In this document: positions 55,177 to 64,000 of the stretch, in pieces
Position numbering within the stretch: position 1 is the stretch's first letter
Layout of the letters: each line of letters starts with the position of its first letter
Source: Glandiceps talaboti
Lineage: Eukaryota; Hemichordata; Enteropneusta; Spengelidae
Assembly (NCBI RefSeq): GCF_964340395.1
Contig: NC_135552.1
Coordinates: 1,890,517 to 1,954,516 of the forward strand
DNA: 64,000 nucleotides
Reading direction: 5' to 3'
Notes under the pieces: model-generated
What the model was told of the DNA's origin: nothing
The model's database searches: none
The model's input: only the letters and a program-made list of their open reading frames with translations
Translations under genes and position numbers: made by a program

Positions 55177-55322
55177 TCCTGGGTGGTGACGTTTATACAC
55201 GTTACACGTTTATATGCCATTTCAGCGTTATCGGCGGCTGCTACGACGGATCGATGTTGTATCCAAGAGGAAGGCTAGTAAACAGACACAAATCAATGTG
55301 ACTTGCCAAACCACCATCTTGT

Positions 55323-55326
<4 letters not shown>

Positions 55327-55364
<38 letters not shown>

Positions 55365-55408
55365 TACATACACACATACATACATACATACATACATACA
55401 TACATACA

Positions 55409-55440
<32 letters not shown>
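55327..55440. repeat. (CA)n-(CATA)n microsatellite at a retrotransposon 3' end
   Basis: CA then CATA tract abutting the 3' end of the minus-strand non-LTR fragment at 55441. Confidence 0.95.
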
Positions 55441-55441
<1 letters not shown>

Positions 55442-55925
55442 TTTATTTATTTATTAAGCCGTGTACACAAGAAGTGACATTGGCAAGGAAATATACCAAG
55501 AGAAACACTGATGTTTACAATGTCTTGAAAATATTAAATATATCACTGAGATACCAAGCTGTGACACTTGCTATAGTATCATCTACAAATGAAAAAAATG
55601 TACTTAAATAGAGAATGATTATCAAATTTAAGTAACTGCGACTGTAAACTAAATAAAATGTCCAAGTATTCATCTCTTATCTTCTGAATGTTTTCATTTT
55701 TACACAGTAATGCACATGAAATTCATCTCCAATACTCGAGCTACACAAGGTGCATAATCTCTGTTTCCTTTCAATGTTCTTGTAACGGCCAGTTTCAATT
55801 GGCAATATATGGTTTGAAATCCTTAATTTTGTAACAGCTATTCTATCAAAAGTGTTTCTAACAACAGATAAATATTTTTTACATTGAAAAGTTAACTTAA
55901 TTTTTGAATAAACATGAAGTTTGTG
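55441..55925 (-). pseudogene. 3' fragment of a non-LTR retrotransposon
   Basis: Minus-strand translation at about 55850-55690 reads TKLRISNHILPIETGRYKNI then ERKQRLCTLC and GDEFHVHYC, the LPIETGR(W/Y)...CxxC...DExHxxxxC tail typical of animal CR1/L2/jockey-like ORF2. It is followed by a degenerate tail and an AATAAATAAATAAAATA end running into TATG repeats. Heavily truncated at the 5' side where it meets the TIR element. Confidence 0.8.
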
Positions 55926-58539
55926 GTTAGGGAGTGATCAGTTTTTACGGCCGGGGGTGGGCCGGTGACTTTTTGTTCATGTTGTACTTAAAAATAGTGA
56001 CCCCCCTGCAATTCATTCACAAAACAATCCAACCCCCCCCCCCCCTCTGACAAATAAAAAAACACAATGACCCCCCCCCCCATCTGTTGACAAGAAACAC
56101 TCTTTTTGTTCTTGCAAAAGACACTCTATTCTCAAAGCATAATACCGCACACTGCACAGTTAATTTTTCATGTTACATTTTCAGTAATTTAAGTGTATCT
56201 GGTAAATTGCTATCCCAAAGCCATTGCTTCACATGTATAAAGCTCTTTAGATAGGAACCCTATGAAAAATATGATTGTCTGTTCATGGACGTACACAATA
56301 TTCATGGTTTAGTAACCAAAAGTTCTAGGATATCTCTTAGATTGAGTGAACTATTAATATTTATTAATTCAGCTAATTATCAAGTACAGTATTATAAATG
56401 GAGTTAATATACTTGTAAACCCATGTCAATAACTGTCACACATAATGATGTACTCGCATCATATAATGAATTGTTTACATCATATAAAGATATGTTCACA
56501 TCATATAGTCAATATATTGTTTTCTTTAGACTTAACACAACTGTGGCTTTCCATACTTGTACACGTTTGCACTCCTCAAGGTTTTGAATAATGAAATGTG
56601 ATAAATGTCATTGTTTCAAAATAGAAATTAAAAAATGTCATAAAAATGTTTTCTGTACTACAGCAGTTTCTAAACTAGATTACTAATTCAATTCACTTAC
56701 TACTGGCTATGTTGTCCAGTATATTGTTGGCAACATGATAGCCTTGAAAATAAATACACTCTAATACCAAGGAAATGTAACATTATGATCTGCTGACAAA
56801 ATTTTACTCTTAGTATACAGTCACTCAATGTGGATACTAGATATTCCAGAGGAGATGTAATATCTAATTTTTCTCATAACTTTGCACCGTGTCAGTACTA
56901 TAGAAGTCCTGGCTACAGTAAATAGCCCTTTACTAGATCATCATCAAACAAGTCTGTGTTTATAACTTTGTTTATCAGTCATGCACATAATATATATTCC
57001 CTGAGAATCCGATTAATATTGTATTCACCTTGGAATATATTTCTTTCTTGGTAGTTTATGGTGTAAAACAATAGCAAGAGAAAAGGGGGTTTCACATGTA
57101 GCCTAGTAACATGTATTAAACTTGGTGATGGTCACAGGTATCAGAAAAGAAGTGAAACACAAACACAGAAAAGTTATGTTTATAAGACATGTGGTTCGTA
57201 CTATAGCTATGCCAAGTAACAGTTCAATAGTTTGTACATGTATGATAAATCAACATATTTGGGGTGAGATCAGTAGGTAAAAAAACTAATTCTTTTAGTA
57301 AGGCCTCAGAACCCCTTCCTCACCCCTTCTAACTAAATTGGTAAAATTGTTGCAGACAGCACAATCAATTCCAAATCAGTATGTAGTATCATGTAGTGCT
57401 ATGAATACAAAACCAGTATGTAGTGAGGAAAAAATAGCTTTTTAATTGGCACAATAATGTATTTTAGGGCCATGCACAACACATTTTTTTCCCATTTTTC
57501 AATTTGACATTTTTAGAAATGTTTGTGTTGGGGTACAAAACATATTTCATTATAAAGGACCTCCTCTCACCCCACCCCTCACTAAAAGAATTTAGTTTTT
57601 ACCCTAAATTGAACTATTGATCTCAACCATAAATCAATTTGGAACTTCTAATGGAGATGATCATAGTTATCATACATTATATGTACAAAAATGTACAGGA
57701 ACTAGACTAACTATACACATGGACATTGAATATCCAATATCTAGACACAGGCTGGGTCAGGCACTTTCAGTCACAGAGTTTGCCACATATTATTTCAAAG
57801 TGTCCTAAAGTGGTTATGTTTGTACACAATTCCACATGTTCAGGTCAATGGAGGAACAGATTTTAGAGCCAGTAAATCTTAAGGTATTTTATTTCTTATG
57901 TGTTACATGTACAGCTACACATGCAAGTTTTTGTACCACAAGATGACACAATGCAACTCATGGTGTGCAATAGCGAGAAGTCAATTTTCTAACAAATAAC
58001 TGTTGGCCATGGTGCAGTGTTGTGATGCCATACCATATGTATTGGATGTATCAAGAGACAGAGTTCATGTTATATTTGAATGTATATTTATAGCTATTTG
58101 TGTATGGTTTATTTTATGCACTTACATTTTTCTGTTTAATAGCTTGCACATGTGAGCGCCCACAAGTGGCAGCATAGCGGCTCAATGACTAGTACGCATG
58201 CGTGTCCTATACACTAAGCGATGTTTTTTTGGTGGTTTTACCCAAGGATGCGTTGCGGTACAATGACTACGCATGCAAGTTCTACATGTATGTACGATGT
58301 ACAATCTCCACACCAAGGGCGCTATCTATGATATCATTGTGAGGCAGCTGGTCACAAATGAATCTACCCAGCTGTGTGAGCTTAGGGGCTTTGGCCTAGT
58401 TATGATATTAAATGTATGGACATTGAAGTACAGGAGCATGGCTCGTGATTTTGTTTAGTTGAAAACAAGGTGACCCCCCCCCCTTTATTCGCCTCGTAAA
58501 AATGATGACCCCCCTTCTTTGAGTCCCAAATTGAGGTGC

Positions 58540-58841
58540 TGTGGCTAGGCACATTAGAAGGGCAGGTTGTTGTGAGGCAGAGTGTGGGGAACGATGAACA
58601 GAGAGAGAGGAGTCACTCCAGTTGTGGCTAAAATCAGAATACTAGTACTTTATTACACAGGATAAGTAATGTTAAAAGCTCAGTGTATAGGAAGTGGGTG
58701 GTAACTAATATTGGTATAACGGGTGTATGATCGTGTTGATAGATATATACAACAACTGTTTATGTAAGCGATGATATTACTGACAGTGATGAGATTTACG
58801 AGAGTATTCTTGAGCTTGAATGACCTCTGATGTCTCCGACA
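58540..58841 (-). repeat. 3' LTR of the BEL/Pao element
   Basis: 302 bp, TG...CA borders on the element strand. Differs from the 5' LTR by a 6-bp insertion near 58652 (ACTAGTACTTT versus ACTTT) and GTTGATAG versus GTTGGTAG. Confidence 0.93.
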
Positions 58842-59067
58842 TTGCTCCGGGGGGCACAGAAAATAAACTTGATATCAAATAACAAGTATTAGAATTCTAA
58901 AACGCTAAAGTCTTGCATTCATAGTGTATTGAGGTATGTAATCAAATCAGTAATATGTACAAATAATCAATATAATAATAGTTCAACTCGAATATATATT
59001 GGAAAGGTTTCAATAAATGGTCAGACTTATGACCCTAAACTAATATGAGTTCAACTTTCATCGTCTG

Positions 59068-60657
59068 TCAATTTTGTAATTGACGAGTCCAGTTCTTTAT
59101 TTTATTTTTCGCAGAAATAGCGGCTTGTCTGATAGGACGTGTTTCTTTTTGTACAATCTGATTGTTGTTGTTTGCAGTATCCTTGGGTATGTGTACATTT
59201 CCTGTAGAGTTCCTTGGGTCGTCACAAGTTAGTTCCAACGGATACAATTTATTAATGGGGCGATTTGTTTGTCCACCCTTTGTTTTAATTTTGGCAGATC
59301 GTACGAGTCCGTCATTGCCGTATCGCAGCTCTAGAACTAATGCTAGATTCCAATTAACGCGCCGTTTGTCGTCGCTTTGTATTAGTACTACGTCACCAAC
59401 CTGTATGGTGTTGTTCGTTTTACCGTTCGGGTTATGACGTTCGTGGAGTGCAGGTAAATACTCTGAGGACCATCTATGCCAAAAATGTTCGTGTAAATTA
59501 GCGAGATGTTGCTTACGTTTGACCAGGGTAGTCTGATCACGAACGGTGAATGTGGGGTCCGTTAGCGTATCGTCGTCAATTAGTTCGTACGGTAGAGTAT
59601 TCATGAGACGTCCATGTAGTAGTAGTGATGGCGTTAATGGTTCGTAGTCATCCGGGCAGTCACTGGCGTAAGTGATTGGGCGATCGTTGAGTATTGTTTC
59701 TACTTCTGTCAGAGTAGTGAGTTCATCTAAGGTGATGTGAGCGCGACCTAACACCTTTTTGAGTGTGGTTTTAGTCAGTCCGATTAATCTTTCCCAAAAT
59801 CCGCCAAACCATGGGGCTCGTTTGGGGATGAACATCCATTCTACACGATGATTATTCATGTAATCTTTGATTTCGCGGGAATTCAACAAATTTGTAATTT
59901 CTTCCGCAGCGTTGACGTATGTCATCGCGTTATCTGATATCATCTTAGTGGGTAGCGATCCTCTTGCAGCAAATCTGCGGAATGCGTTGAGGAAGGAAAC
60001 TGTTGATAAATTTGTCACAACTTCGAGATGGATGGCACGAGTGACAGCGCATGTGAATAAACAGATGTATGCTTTACCTTCGTTGGCATGGCTACCGTTA
60101 GTAACGTAGAGAGTTCCGGTGAAGTCAACTCCAGTCACTGTGAAGGGTGGGGCTTTGTTGACGCGGCATGACTGTAATGGTGGAGATACCGGCATGTCGT
60201 ATGATTTGCCATTAACCTTCTTACATGTCACACATTTTCGAAGCGCCGCCTTGACAGCTTCGCGTATACTTGGTATCCAATAGCGTTGTCGAATGTGTGT
60301 CACTGTAGACTGTATTCCGGCGTGAAAGACTTTAAAGTGGGCGTGTCTAATCAGTAGATGAGTAAACTCGTGATTTCGTGGCAGAAGAGCGGGAAATTTC
60401 GTAGAGTAGTCGATTGGGGCATTGTGTAATCTCCCGCCTAAACGAAGTATTCCTTTTCCGTCTAGAAATAAACGAAGTTGTGTCACGAGCGGTTCTTTCA
60501 CTGTAGATTTTTTAGACAAGGCAGCAATTTCTTTGTCGAAAGTTTCAGCTTGTATTGTTTTGATCCATACATTTTCAGCTTCTTTTATTTCTTTTGGCGA
60601 GGGTGAACCTGTAGCGCAATTTTCGTCTTTTCCTTTAGTAGCAGTCACGAATCTCAA
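59068..60657 (-). CDS. BEL/Pao integrase region (remnant pol)
   Basis: 529 intact codons as listed; the frame is open upstream to about 60930 (WWDGPTWLSQGDWPIC) without a proper ATG. Shows the H2C2 zinc-binding module (H107, H112, C142, C145), then the DDE integrase core: D178 in GVDFTG, D242 in SDNA and E289 in FWERLIG. The C-terminal segment (WHRWSSEYLPALHERH, VGDVVLIQSD, NKLYPLE) is the domain typical of BEL/Pao integrases. Inserts retrotransposon cDNA in intact elements. All three catalytic residues are present, so the fragment is young, but upstream pol is deleted. Confidence 0.92.
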   Translation of the reverse strand: MRFVTATKGKDENCATGSPSPKEIKEAENVWIKTIQAETFDKEIAALSKKSTVKEPLVTQLRLFLDGKGILRLGGRLHNAPIDYSTKFPALLPRNHEFTHLLIRHAHFKVFHAGIQSTVTHIRQRYWIPSIREAVKAALRKCVTCKKVNGKSYDMPVSPPLQSCRVNKAPPFTVTGVDFTGTLYVTNGSHANEGKAYICLFTCAVTRAIHLEVVTNLSTVSFLNAFRRFAARGSLPTKMISDNAMTYVNAAEEITNLLNSREIKDYMNNHRVEWMFIPKRAPWFGGFWERLIGLTKTTLKKVLGRAHITLDELTTLTEVETILNDRPITYASDCPDDYEPLTPSLLLHGRLMNTLPYELIDDDTLTDPTFTVRDQTTLVKRKQHLANLHEHFWHRWSSEYLPALHERHNPNGKTNNTIQVGDVVLIQSDDKRRVNWNLALVLELRYGNDGLVRSAKIKTKGGQTNRPINKLYPLELTCDDPRNSTGNVHIPKDTANNNNQIVQKETRPIRQAAISAKNKIKNWTRQLQN

Positions 60658-60964
60658 TACCAGCGCAGTAACTCTTAGTAGTTTGTCTAACGAGCTGTAT
60701 CGATTTATGTCTATGAGTTCTCTGATGCTGTGAATAGCAGGTTTCTCGTCCTTGTCAACTTGTGTAGCATCTTGTGATTCTGAGTGAATTTCATGTTGTA
60801 GTAAGACTGTGCTGTCGAATAATTCACATATCGGCCAGTCACCTTGGCTTAACCAAGTCGGTCCATCCCACCATAACTTTGATTGTTTGAGTTCTGTTGT
60901 TGGAGTGGTCGAGTGTTGTACTGTATTTTTTCACCGTTTGCGAAGTAGTTAAACTGTCTCACGA

Positions 60965-60982
60965 ATCCTGGTCTCGGCACCA
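60965..60982 (-). promoter_or_regulatory. Primer-binding site of the BEL/Pao element
   Basis: On the element strand TGGTGCCGAGACCAGGAT lies 3 bp inside the 5' LTR. It is complementary to a tRNA 3' end ...TCTCGGCACCA. I could not assign the tRNA with certainty. Confidence 0.65.
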
Positions 60983-60985
60983 AAA

Positions 60986-61281
60986 TGTGGCTAGGCACAT
61001 TAGAAGGGCAGGTTGTTGTGAGGCAGAGTGTGGGGAACGATGAACAGAGAGAGAGGAGTCACTCCAGTTGTGGCTAAAATCAGAATACTTTATTACACAG
61101 GATAAGTAATGTTAAAAGCTCAGTGTATAGGAAGTGGGTGGTAACTAATATTGGTATAACGGGTGTATGATCGTGTTGGTAGATATATACAACAACTGTT
61201 TATGTAAGCGATGATATTACTGACAGTGATGAGATTTACGAGAGTATTCTTGAGCTTGAATGACCTCTGATGTCTCCGACA
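60986..61281 (-). repeat. 5' LTR of the BEL/Pao element
   Basis: 296 bp, partner of 58540-58841, same borders, followed on the outside by the target duplicate GGTGC. Confidence 0.93.
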
Positions 61282-61562
61282 GGTGCCCCCCCCCTCTGAT
61301 TTACCGGCCCACCCCGGCCGTAAAAACTGATCGCTCCCTTACTTGCCAAGATTGCTTCCACATATCAATATTTTAGTATAGAGCGTATATTGAAATTGAT
61401 ACATTTATAATAGCAGGATTCGTGTGATATTTTCATTAGGAAAACAACAATATAATAACAGAAAATATAAATAAGCAAAACTACGTGTTCCTGTGGGACA
61501 TGTACGACGATGAGTGTTGAGGAAAGAAAGAAAGCAAACAAACAAACCAGGAAGTTGTCAGA

Positions 61563-61664
61563 ATGGCGGATCACGATGCGATGATTGCACAGTTTTCAAA
61601 TATTACAGGCTGTGATAGCGGCAGAGCACAATTTTATCTTGAATCATCAGGATGGCAGCTTCAG
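61563..61664 (+). CDS. NSFL1C: NSFL1C (p47)-like, first coding exon (UBA domain)
   Basis: 34 codons from ATG (61563, context CAGA-ATGG) to CTTCAG before the donor GTAACG, phase 0. Encodes MADHDAMIAQFSNITG, then CDSGRAQFYLESSGWQLQ, matching the first two helices of the N-terminal UBA domain of p47, an adaptor that binds ubiquitin and recruits the p97/VCP ATPase for membrane fusion and protein extraction. The FxxxTG...A.FFLE(S)(A/S)GW(D/Q)LQ pattern is the p47 signature; other UBA/UBX proteins fit less well. The next exon, expected to start with the third UBA helix, is not in the window, so the rest lies past 64000. Confidence 0.8.
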
Positions 61665-62740
61665 GTAACGTTTCCAAACAAGAGATGTTACAAAAGTTAG
61701 CACTGCCTTTTTAAATAGAAATACATGATGTATATTGTGTGGCGCGCGCACATGAACAAAGATGTCACACCGCTCGTCCAGCGTGCAGACGGAGTACGTT
61801 GGGACATTATTTTGACATTGTGACGAGTTCTACACGAGGGACAATATCAGAATCGAGTCCAGACTAACTCCGTCCGCAAGCTGAACAGCTACTATAATAG
61901 CGATCCTACTGTATACTGCCCTTGGCACAATACAGACTGCCCGAGGTACAACCAAGGGTTCAACAGGCCTCGAAATAGTTTTGTACCAACCTCACCTGCC
62001 GAGCGGTCCCACTCCGAAAGCGTCCCTTTCCCCCATGTAACCGGCACCGCGACTAATGCGGCCCCGCGGTGAATCGTAATCACGCAAGTACATTCAGGGC
62101 AGCTCGATACATCGATACCATCTACAGGGGTTTCATTAATTTTTAAAGTAGAGGGAGAAATTATAATAGGAGGCGGAGAAGTGCATGTGTAGCGTGCACC
62201 CTGACTGCTATGCAGGCGCGGGGGGGGGGGGGGGGGTTCTCCCATGGTGAAAATTTTTTGAAAAACAGAAACCTTTGAGAGGCCATTTAGAGCATCTTTC
62301 AGAAGTATGGACACCATTTAATTATACATTGTCATTTACTGGTTGAATATTTAATTTAGAAAAAAATGACACATATGTCAGGTTTCCTCTGAAGAAAATT
62401 TGTATTATGTGATTTATTGGTAGGTTTTGAAAATTCTTAAAACTGTTGGTGTTATTCCATGAACTTGGCGAGACCACTAAGTTAGTAATTGTTTTGACTT
62501 ATGCCTTCACTCAGTTCGTGTTCAAAATGGTGGATTTCCGAGTACATGTATACATTACAACTCATAGCTACAGTAATAATTATGATAAACATGAACACAT
62601 TACCTTTATATTGGCCATTTGATCTTTTAATGAAGCCTGTATCAAACAAAAACCTCTGGTTCAAGCAGGGCTCGAAATTAACTTATTTAGTTGGTAGTCA
62701 CTTTGACTACCACTTTTTAAAACTGGTAGTCAACAGGGAA
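61665..62740. repeat. p47-like intron 1, proximal part, with old repeat pieces
   Basis: 62160-62300 is the reverse complement of an internal part of the family-2 copy F (34740-34880), including a long G run. 62668-62735 has GGGCTCGAAATTAACTTATT and TGGTAGTCACTTTGACTACC, a dispersed motif. The minus-strand frame of about 140 codons here runs through the poly-G and shows no family motif. Confidence 0.5.
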
Positions 62741-62742
62741 GT

Positions 62743-62960
62743 ATTTCTATAGATGAGATTCAGTCTTCAATGGGGGTATCTAGTATTCCTATAGATGAGA
62801 TTCAGTCTTCAGTGGGGGTATCTGGTATTCCTATAGATGAGATTCAGTCTTCAGTGGGGGTATCTGGTATTTCTATAGATGAGATTCAGTCTTCAGTGGG
62901 GGTATCTGGTATTTCTATAGATGAGATTCAGTCTTCAATGGGGGTATCTGGTATTTCTAT
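62743..62960. repeat. 42-bp minisatellite, about 5 units, inside a non-LTR remnant
   Basis: The unit GGTATCTGGTATTTCTATAG then ATGAGATTCAGTCTTCAGTGGG is repeated. On the minus strand the adjoining coding remnant reads EVLSKFFTSIFTTEDDNIEI, so the unit derives from retrotransposon coding sequence. On the plus strand the period leaves an open frame with GVSGISIDEIQSS units, which I regard as spurious. Confidence 0.88.
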
Positions 62961-63845
62961 ATTATCATCTTCAGTTGTGAAAATACTTGTAAAAAACTTT
63001 GAAAGCACCTCTGCTTTATCTGTGTCTGAGTTAGCCTAATCTTGGTTTTCAGCATCATTATTCTTTATTAGTTCTGGTATTCCTTGTTTGAGTTTAGACT
63101 TAGAGTTTACATATCTCCAGAATTTCTTTGGGTTGGACTTCGCTTGCCTTGCTATGTCTCTAGTCTCCATATAACTTTGCCATGCTCTGTGTTTCTTTCT
63201 AATCTTGGCTACTATTGTTTTATCAAGTGGCACTCTTGATGTCTATTGATTAATGTCCCTTGTTACTCTATGTAGTGGGATATGACAGTTAATAGCATTC
63301 TGTAGACGCATACTAAATAAATTTCACTGCATCTCAACATCTTGTAAACAGTCTGGAAAGTCATTATTCCAGTCAATATTCAGTGAATCCTTTAATTTAT
63401 CATAGTTGCCTTTACTGTAGCTAAGCAGTATCTAAACTGTGTTTGACATGACGGTTGCCTTTACTGTAGCTAAGCAGTATCTAAACTGTGTTTGACATGA
63501 CGGTTGCCTTTACTGTAGCTAAGCAGTATCTAAACTGTGTTTGACATGACGGTTGCCTTTACTGTAGCTAAGCAGTATCTAAACTGTGTTTGACATGACG
63601 GTTGCCTTTACTGTAGCTAAGCAGTATCTAAACTGTGTTTGACATGACGGTTGCCTTTACTGTAGCTAAGCAGTATCTAAACTGTGTTTGACATGACGTC
63701 TTTACATAATAACAATTAACAATTACATGTGAAGCTGATCACGGCATGATCACTCTTGCCAAGTGATGATAATACATTCAAATCAGTAACCATTTCATCA
63801 ATATGTATAGGAAATCCAACGAGTTGGCGTGTGGTATCGGGTACA
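62961..63845 (-). pseudogene. Decayed non-LTR retrotransposon (endonuclease end to start of RT)
   Basis: From high to low coordinates the minus strand encodes LSSLGKSDHAVISF (the SDH motif of the apurinic-type endonuclease, near 63760), a GNYDKLKDSLNIDW segment (about 63400), the linker RKKHRAWQSYMETRD and AKSNPKKFWRYVNSK (63233-63040), and DKAEVLSKFFTSIF (about 63000). Interrupted by stops and by two minisatellites; no reverse transcriptase core remains in the window. It lies in the p47-like intron 1, antisense to that gene. Confidence 0.82.
63405..63698. repeat. 49-bp minisatellite, 6 near-perfect units
   Basis: The unit GTTGCCTTTACTGTAGCTAA then GCAGTATCTAAACTG and TGTTTGACATGACG is repeated exactly (starts 63405, 63454 and so on). 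It sits between the endonuclease end and the GNYDKLK segment of the non-LTR remnant, so again it arose within former coding sequence. The copies look almost identical, so it is young. Confidence 0.95.
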
Positions 63846-64000
63846 CATAGTTTTTAGGCCTACATCTACATGTAATGTCTTCCAATGAACACATAGTATT
63901 TAGACCTACATCTACATGTAATATCTTCCAATGTACACATAGTATTTAGACCTACATCGATACATGTAACGTCTTCCAATGTACACATAGTATTTAGACC
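63846..64000. repeat. About 53-bp minisatellite, at least 3 units, cut by the window end
   Basis: The unit ACACATAGTATTTAGACCTA then CATCTACATGTAATGTCTTC and CAATG(A/T) is repeated and continues past the edge. Confidence 0.9.

Larger units (their letters stand above)
58540..61281 (-). mobile_element. BEL/Pao LTR retrotransposon, internally deleted, recent
   Basis: LTRs at 58540-58841 and 60986-61281 are nearly identical (I see one 6-bp indel and one substitution), begin TGTCGGAGAC and end TAGCCACA on the element strand. Flanked by a perfect 5-bp duplication GGTGC (58535-58539 and 61282-61286). The interior is only about 2.1 kb: gag, protease and most of RT/RNase H are missing and the coding region starts near WWDGPTWLS. 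It sits inside the family-2 TIR element. It could not transpose autonomously. Confidence 0.93.
55930..61338. mobile_element. TIR element family 2, copy D, interrupted by a BEL/Pao element
   Basis: Left end GGGAGTGATCAGTTTTTACGG, right end CCGTAAAAACTGATCGCTCCC, with TTA on both sides (55927-55929 and 61339-61341). Removing the BEL element and one target copy leaves about 2.66 kb, the largest copy of this family here. Interior matches copy E in inverted orientation. No transposase found. Confidence 0.82.

Noticed and set aside
54857-55301. Very hydrophobic 110-residue frame resembling a membrane protein
   Set aside because: Made of TTTA and TTTTG microsatellites.
57617-57808. MDIEYPISRHRLGQ-containing frame shared with 39676-39915
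   Set aside because: Shared because both lie in copies of the same TIR element; the frames diverge immediately afterwards, so protein-level conservation is not indicated.
61892-62317. 141-codon minus-strand frame
   Set aside because: Includes a proline run from a poly-G tract and a piece homologous to a TIR element interior; no conserved domain.
62770-63039. Plus-strand frame with GVSGISIDEIQSS repeats
   Set aside because: Antisense to a recognisable retrotransposon coding remnant and generated by a 42-bp minisatellite.

Overview
The window is AT-rich, intron-dominated animal DNA. GT-AG spliced exons of conserved animal proteins are scattered through repeats, LTR and non-LTR retrotransposon remnants, small terminal-inverted-repeat (TIR) elements, and an unusually heavy load of minisatellites. 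A marine invertebrate fits best. A cephalochordate (amphioxus) is my leading guess, because two introns carry minisatellites whose first unit straddles the 5' splice site, a pattern I recall being described in amphioxus as 'mirages'. Species cannot be settled from this sequence alone; a hemichordate or lophotrochozoan remains possible.

The main gene is on the minus strand, 50868 down to 10064. It is a ZIP-family (SLC39A8/SLC39A14-like, LIV-1 subfamily) metal transporter. I could assemble eight coding exons by splice sites and phase: 50868-50575, 33883-33643, 32162-31993, 28284-28165, 22822-22679, 21444-21213, 12812-12625 and 10216-10064. They join in phase into 513 codons plus a stop, with signal peptide, extracellular domain, eight membrane segments and both metal-site motifs (HNFMDGL and EEFPHELGD). 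A second gene enters on the plus strand at 61563: its first coding exon encodes the UBA domain of an NSFL1C (p47)-like p97 cofactor and the rest lies beyond the window. Between the two, 51567-52615 holds two weak candidate exons of an unidentified plus-strand gene, divergent from the transporter.

Layout: 1-1183 is plain flank. 1184-9213 is a 52-bp satellite of about 154 units with a superimposed 3,492-bp higher-order duplication. 10064-50868 is the transporter. Its introns hold the two splice-site minisatellites (20572-21245 and 12478-12666), at least six other minisatellites, a 234-bp fold-back element (27228-27461), a 5'-truncated non-LTR element between near-identical direct repeats (24477-26700), and a 10-kb nest of TIR elements around a broken Ty3/gypsy element (34317-44408). 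52941-54391 is a 49-bp minisatellite. 55441-55925 is another non-LTR fragment. 55930-61338 is a TIR element interrupted by a young, internally deleted BEL/Pao element (58540-61281, 5-bp target duplication). 61563 onward is the p47-like gene, whose first intron contains a decayed non-LTR element in which two separate coding stretches have expanded into minisatellites.

The recurrent theme is local tandem amplification of 42-69 bp units regardless of what the DNA encodes: intron, exon/splice-site junctions and dead retrotransposon coding sequence alike. I found no operons, CRISPR arrays, rRNA or tRNA genes.
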